From Selaginella moellendorffii (lineage: Eukaryota; Streptophyta; Lycopodiopsida; Selaginellales; Selaginellaceae), in the NCBI RefSeq assembly GCF_000143415.4, contig NW_003314291.1, forward strand, positions 540,006 to 604,005: a DNA stretch of 64,000 nt, in the 5' to 3' direction. A model generated the notes under the pieces. It did not search any database and had not been told where the DNA came from. It was given only the letters and a program-made list of their open reading frames with translations. Every line of letters starts with the position of its first letter. Position 1 is the stretch's first letter. Below, one piece after another: positions 60,556 to 64,000 of the stretch. Made by a program: the position numbers and the translations under genes.

Positions 60556-61212
60556 AGCCTGGTGAAAACAAAAATACGAGGAATGTCACAAAGCCGGGAG
60601 ATAAACAAGAAAAACAAACTTGAAAGAAATGAGAGTTCACTTACCTTGGAAAACACACCAGCCGGATCCACAAGAGAGCAAAATCTTCTGGAGCTTCCAA
60701 AAGGCAGAACATCACCCAGCAACGGAGCTAGCCTGCAAAATGGAATGACGGTTTTCTTGCGGGAGAATCCACTCGAACGATGCCGCTCTTGTGGATGCTC
60801 TACGACTGAGAAACGCAAGACTGGAGTTACCAGAAACTGTCCGAGGAGGCCGATGTCGAAACTTCTTCGTTTTGTTCCGGGTTTTCGATCGATCTTTACT
60901 TGTGTGTTTTCCGGCGCGATCAAGAACGACACTGGATGGATGCCGCTGGAACGATCAAGATCAACGACGAAGTTGCGGCATACAAGACCTACCTCAGCTT
61001 GAATCCTTCGCGCCCGATGCTCTGCGCCACTAATCCAGCCGTGGAAGAGATTGCGCTCCGAGATGAAGCTGCGGAAGCTCAAGAAATGCCGGATTGCTCG
61101 CCCCTTTCGCTGTGAGAGGATTCACTCAGCGCGTCGCGCTGCGAGCGCTACTATAATACCCTAAAATCGTGAAGCAGCTCTTACAATTATATCGTGACAG
61201 AAACAACGATAT
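60556..61212. other. Interval with an unrecognised open frame
   Basis: A minus-strand frame of 176 codons (61082-60552) is open, and short plus-strand frames exist, but neither has recognisable motifs. Splice-like signals are present near 60640 and 60735. Possibly the first exons of something decayed; I cannot support a gene. Confidence 0.3.
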
Positions 61213-61836
61213 CTAAGCTATGGCACCACGAGTATACGTTCTCAAGAACTTCGAGGAGGCCTCGGCCAGCGCCCCCATCGCCGCCCACATTGCCGCTACA
61301 TCGCCTCCTACTTCCGCCCACATTGCCGCTACATCTCCTCGTCCGAGTTCGTCAGCGTTGCTGCCACCGCCACCGCCGATGCCAGCGTCGCCGCTATCGC
61401 CACCGGAAGTGCTGGCATCGCGGACACCATCGTTGCGAGGGGAAAACCGAGACCGCGTCCTCTGCGATCGAGCCCGACGAAAGGGGTATGCTTTGCGGGA
61501 GAGCTCGACGCCGCTCATCCTCCGAGGATTCTCATTCTCGCCAGCAGCATCATCGCGATTCGCTGATAGAGGCAGCCGTGTTCGAGCCGTTCGAGGCCGC
61601 CGAAAGGGTGCGGCTTTGAGGGAGAGATCGATAGCGCTCATCCGAGGGTTGCCGGCGCGCTCCTCGCGAAGATCATCGCAATTCGCAGCCGCAGGAAGCG
61701 GCGCCGCTGGTCGAGGCTCTCGAGACATCTGCCGGGTCACTGGCCCGCTGCGAAGAAATTCCACGCCCCTCCGCGCCATGAGTCGAGTGTAGCGTCGGCA
61801 ATCCCCCATCTTTCCAAACATACGAAGAAGAAACAC
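61213..61836 (-). CDS. Hypothetical protein with internal repeats
   Basis: 207 codons, Arg- and Ala-rich. Two tandem units of about 40 residues are visible: RMSAIDLSLKAAPFRRPRTA and RMSGVELSRKAYPFRRARSQ, each followed by RTR and SANRDD or SPRNDG. The C-terminus has a doubled GGDVAAMWA-type element. The opposite strand is also open for 190 codons (61220-61792), so one of the two frames may be fortuitous. I prefer the minus strand because the unit keeps a protein-like motif (LS-KA-PFRR). No family recognised; no signal peptide or membrane segment. Confidence 0.35.
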   Translation of the reverse strand: MFLLRMFGKMGDCRRYTRLMARRGVEFLRSGPVTRQMSREPRPAAPLPAAANCDDLREERAGNPRMSAIDLSLKAAPFRRPRTARTRLPLSANRDDAAGENENPRRMSGVELSRKAYPFRRARSQRTRSRFSPRNDGVRDASTSGGDSGDAGIGGGGGSNADELGRGDVAAMWAEVGGDVAAMWAAMGALAEASSKFLRTYTRGAIA

Positions 61837-62691
61837 AAGATTAAAGGGCTTTTATAGCCGTTGAAAGAAAGTAGAATATTTGCTTTAGAAAACCTTAATG
61901 AATATTCCTGAAACTATTTGGGTTTAGATGTAATCATCATTTTCTCAAACACAATTTACCTTTAAGTTCACCACTTTCCATAGCTAACTAAAAGTAATTG
62001 TCAAACACAAGAGCAACTTCACGATAACTTTGCTTAGCCTTAGATTGTGTGATCCTATAAAAAATCCCTTAACCTCCATCCATATACACTAGAACAAATA
62101 TATGTATAATCATTATTTTAGGAATGTCAAACCTCATTGACTCCAAGGATTATTCTTTCACAAGCTTGCCACATGAGTTATTTCTTGCTATTTTGATTCT
62201 TGATGCAAGCTTCAATAGTTTTGATTCTCGACCAAGTTTCAATGGCTTCCAAAAGGGAAATTGATTTATATTATGCTATAGATCCTCTAGTTGTATAATA
62301 AATCTCATGTGCAATGCATCAGTTGCCCAATACAATAATTTATGTAGCCTTGATGATTAGATTTTGAGCCAGAAAGATTATCAATGTGCTATTATAATTG
62401 ACAAATGATATTTTTTCTAGTAATTATTTAATTATTCATCAAGTCTTAATTTGTATGATAAATTAAGAAATAATTTGCTACACTTTGCATGTAGCAACGC
62501 TTGGTTTGCTTAATAGTAATGTTATTCTTACTTCTTAATCCATTTGATCAAACAAAATTTTATAATTATAAACGTGTTTATAATTTATAAACACAAGATT
62601 AATCTTTATCAACCATTAGATGGTAGAATAAAAAAGAATATACTAGAAAGTGTTTAAGAAAGTTTATAAATTATAAATATTGAATATTTGA
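61837..62691. other. AT-rich intergenic DNA
   Basis: About 850 bp of AT-rich sequence with no ORF or recognisable element; probably includes the 3' UTR of the next minus-strand gene. Confidence 0.4.
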
Positions 62692-64000
62692 TCATTTATC
62701 TAACAAGTAAACGCCCTTTTTTTCCTCAATATACACATCCCAGTTATTGCAATACAGCATAAAGTTACCTGTATTAACAAGTATAGTCGAAGAAAATTAA
62801 TAATAACAATAATAATAACTCACAGTCTATATGCCAGTATTTCTGCTGAATAGCCAAACACTCCTTGTATTTGTCTTCATAAATCAGCTGCAAATAAGAA
62901 AATCCGAATAAAAGTTCGAAAATATAAATATACTTACATCAACCAAGTAGAGAACCATGTCGCTCACATGAACCATCCGAGTTTTGCCAATGTTTTCCAG
63001 GCGCGGGTTGGGAACAACATACTGCCCATTCCAAGCTCGCCCTCGTATTGCCTGGAGCTCCTCGAGTGAGAGCTCCACCATTCTAGATTCCTCCCAGCGA
63101 GCATTCTCGCACAGGCTCACAAACACACCACAAAACGCCTCTCCAAAGACTTGTGCTGCCGCTCGATACATGAGCTCTTCAGCTTGATCGTTGACGTCTG
63201 CATGAAGCTTGACATGCTCCACGAATGAACTCACGGTGGAGCCGCACAGGTTTTGGAGCTCTGCATGGTCAATCTTGCCTTTCGTGGTTCTTACCCAGGT
63301 GTAGAGCAAGCGTCCCATTGTCTTGCTCACGTCAATAATACACTGATAAGACCATGATTGCCGAGCATCTTGGCTCCGGTGGTGGGCTTGTGAGTGGTTG
63401 TCGAGCCAGTCGTTGATCGCATCGCTATCGCCCAAGTCTGTGTACTTTACCGCCATCACTTCCTACACAGAGAAAAGTATAGGAACTTCGATCAAGATTA
63501 ACTAGCACATACATACCTTCAACATCTGATGAACAGCAGCTGTGAGATCAATGGACTTGCAATCTATCCTCGTAACAGTGTCAAACCACTTGATGAGTTC
63601 CTCGGTCAGCTCCTCCAGTGGTGGATCCAAAGAGGTGGAGTTCTCTGCAAAGATGAGCAATGCGCTGTGTAGTTTCTCGCGGGTGGAAGGATCTGCGTCT
63701 TGTGCTTGCTTCTCAAGGGTGACCAGCCACTCGATCGATTGCGCGTAAGTCTTGTGCTGGAGCTGAACCAGCAGCCAGAGATGAACAAGATCACACACTG
63801 CCTCAGTCATGTCAAAGAGCCGAGCCGCGTCTTGGATGATTGTCTGCGGCATGGAAGTGGAGGGGAGTTTCGAGACAGCCTCCACCATGGCTGGATGAAA
63901 AAACATCACCAAGTTAGAAACAACTATCTGCATTAGAGTCAATACATACCTGTGAGTGCTTCTTCAGTCTCATTTGTGTTGATGACGCATTCCTGCAGAA
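62692..64000 (-). CDS. Unrecognised gene, 3' part (runs off right edge)
   Basis: At least five exons on the minus strand, continuing beyond the window. Reading order: LQECVINTNETEEALT at the edge; AMVEAVSKLPSTSMPQTIIQ, LFDMTEAVCDLVHLWLLVQL and LTEELIKWFDTVTRIDC (about 63890-63520); EVMAVKYTDLGDSDAINDWL, SKTMGRLLYTWVRTTKGKID, EELMYRAAAQVFGEAFCGVF and VELSLEELQAIRGRAWNGQY (about 63460-62940); LIYEDKYKECLAIQQKYWHI; and a last exon ending EEKKGVYLLDK with stop at 62692. Mostly helical and soluble, with no membrane segment or known motif. I could not assign a family. Frame is intact throughout the visible part, so it is probably a live gene. Confidence 0.6.

Overview
The window is nuclear DNA of a land plant. 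Introns are mostly 45 to 60 bp with plain GT-AG ends, and genes are packed tightly on both strands. The gene set is plant-typical: class III peroxidases, CDPK, caffeoyl-CoA O-methyltransferase, UGT, PLS-type PPR proteins and a MOS1/BAT2 protein. Short introns plus abundant PPR and relic genes resemble a lycophyte such as Selaginella; that placement is inference from gene style, not a database match.

Layout. 1-8.9 kb: 3' part of a PP4 regulatory subunit 3 gene (+), an intronless CDPK (+), a C2-domain protein with an acidic tail (-) and a PPR gene (+). 9.2-12.9 kb: an unrecognised multi-exon gene and a second PPR gene, both (-). 13.2-18.1 kb: three class III peroxidases with identical four-exon structure. 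18.3-21.5 kb: an intronless GYF + CCCH protein (-) and a MYC_N-domain protein in eight exons (-). 24.5-32 kb: UGT (+), GT47 exostosin (+), CCoAOMT (+), a GH28 polygalacturonase-like gene (-) with a repeat-filled intron, and tRNA-Gln(UUG). 32.3-43.7 kb: transportin-1 (-), an M50B-like membrane protein (-) divergent from MOS1 (+), and a small LEA protein (+).

From about 43.9 kb the character changes. There is a frame-disrupted F-box gene, a very AT-rich island, then broken or truncated pieces of topoisomerase III alpha, a respiratory burst oxidase (RBOH) and a retinoblastoma-related protein (RBR). These lie among an intact F-box gene, inverted and tandem repeats, and microsatellites. An apparently intact MAA3/SEN1-like RNA helicase (-) follows at 54.8-58.3 kb. 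Two decayed partial copies of its own 3' exons lie upstream of its start, beside a truncated PPR gene. The right end holds an unrecognised repeat-containing ORF and the 3' part of an unrecognised gene running off the window.

Functional themes: cell wall and phenylpropanoid chemistry (peroxidases, CCoAOMT, GT47, GH28, UGT), RNA and nuclear transport (transportin, helicase, GYF/CCCH, PPR) and signalling (CDPK, PP4R3, MOS1). I see no operon-like logic. The most unusual feature is the dense set of intron-bearing gene relics between 44 and 61 kb. Exon borders were placed by eye from splice signals and reading-frame continuity; the protein identities rest on remembered family motifs.
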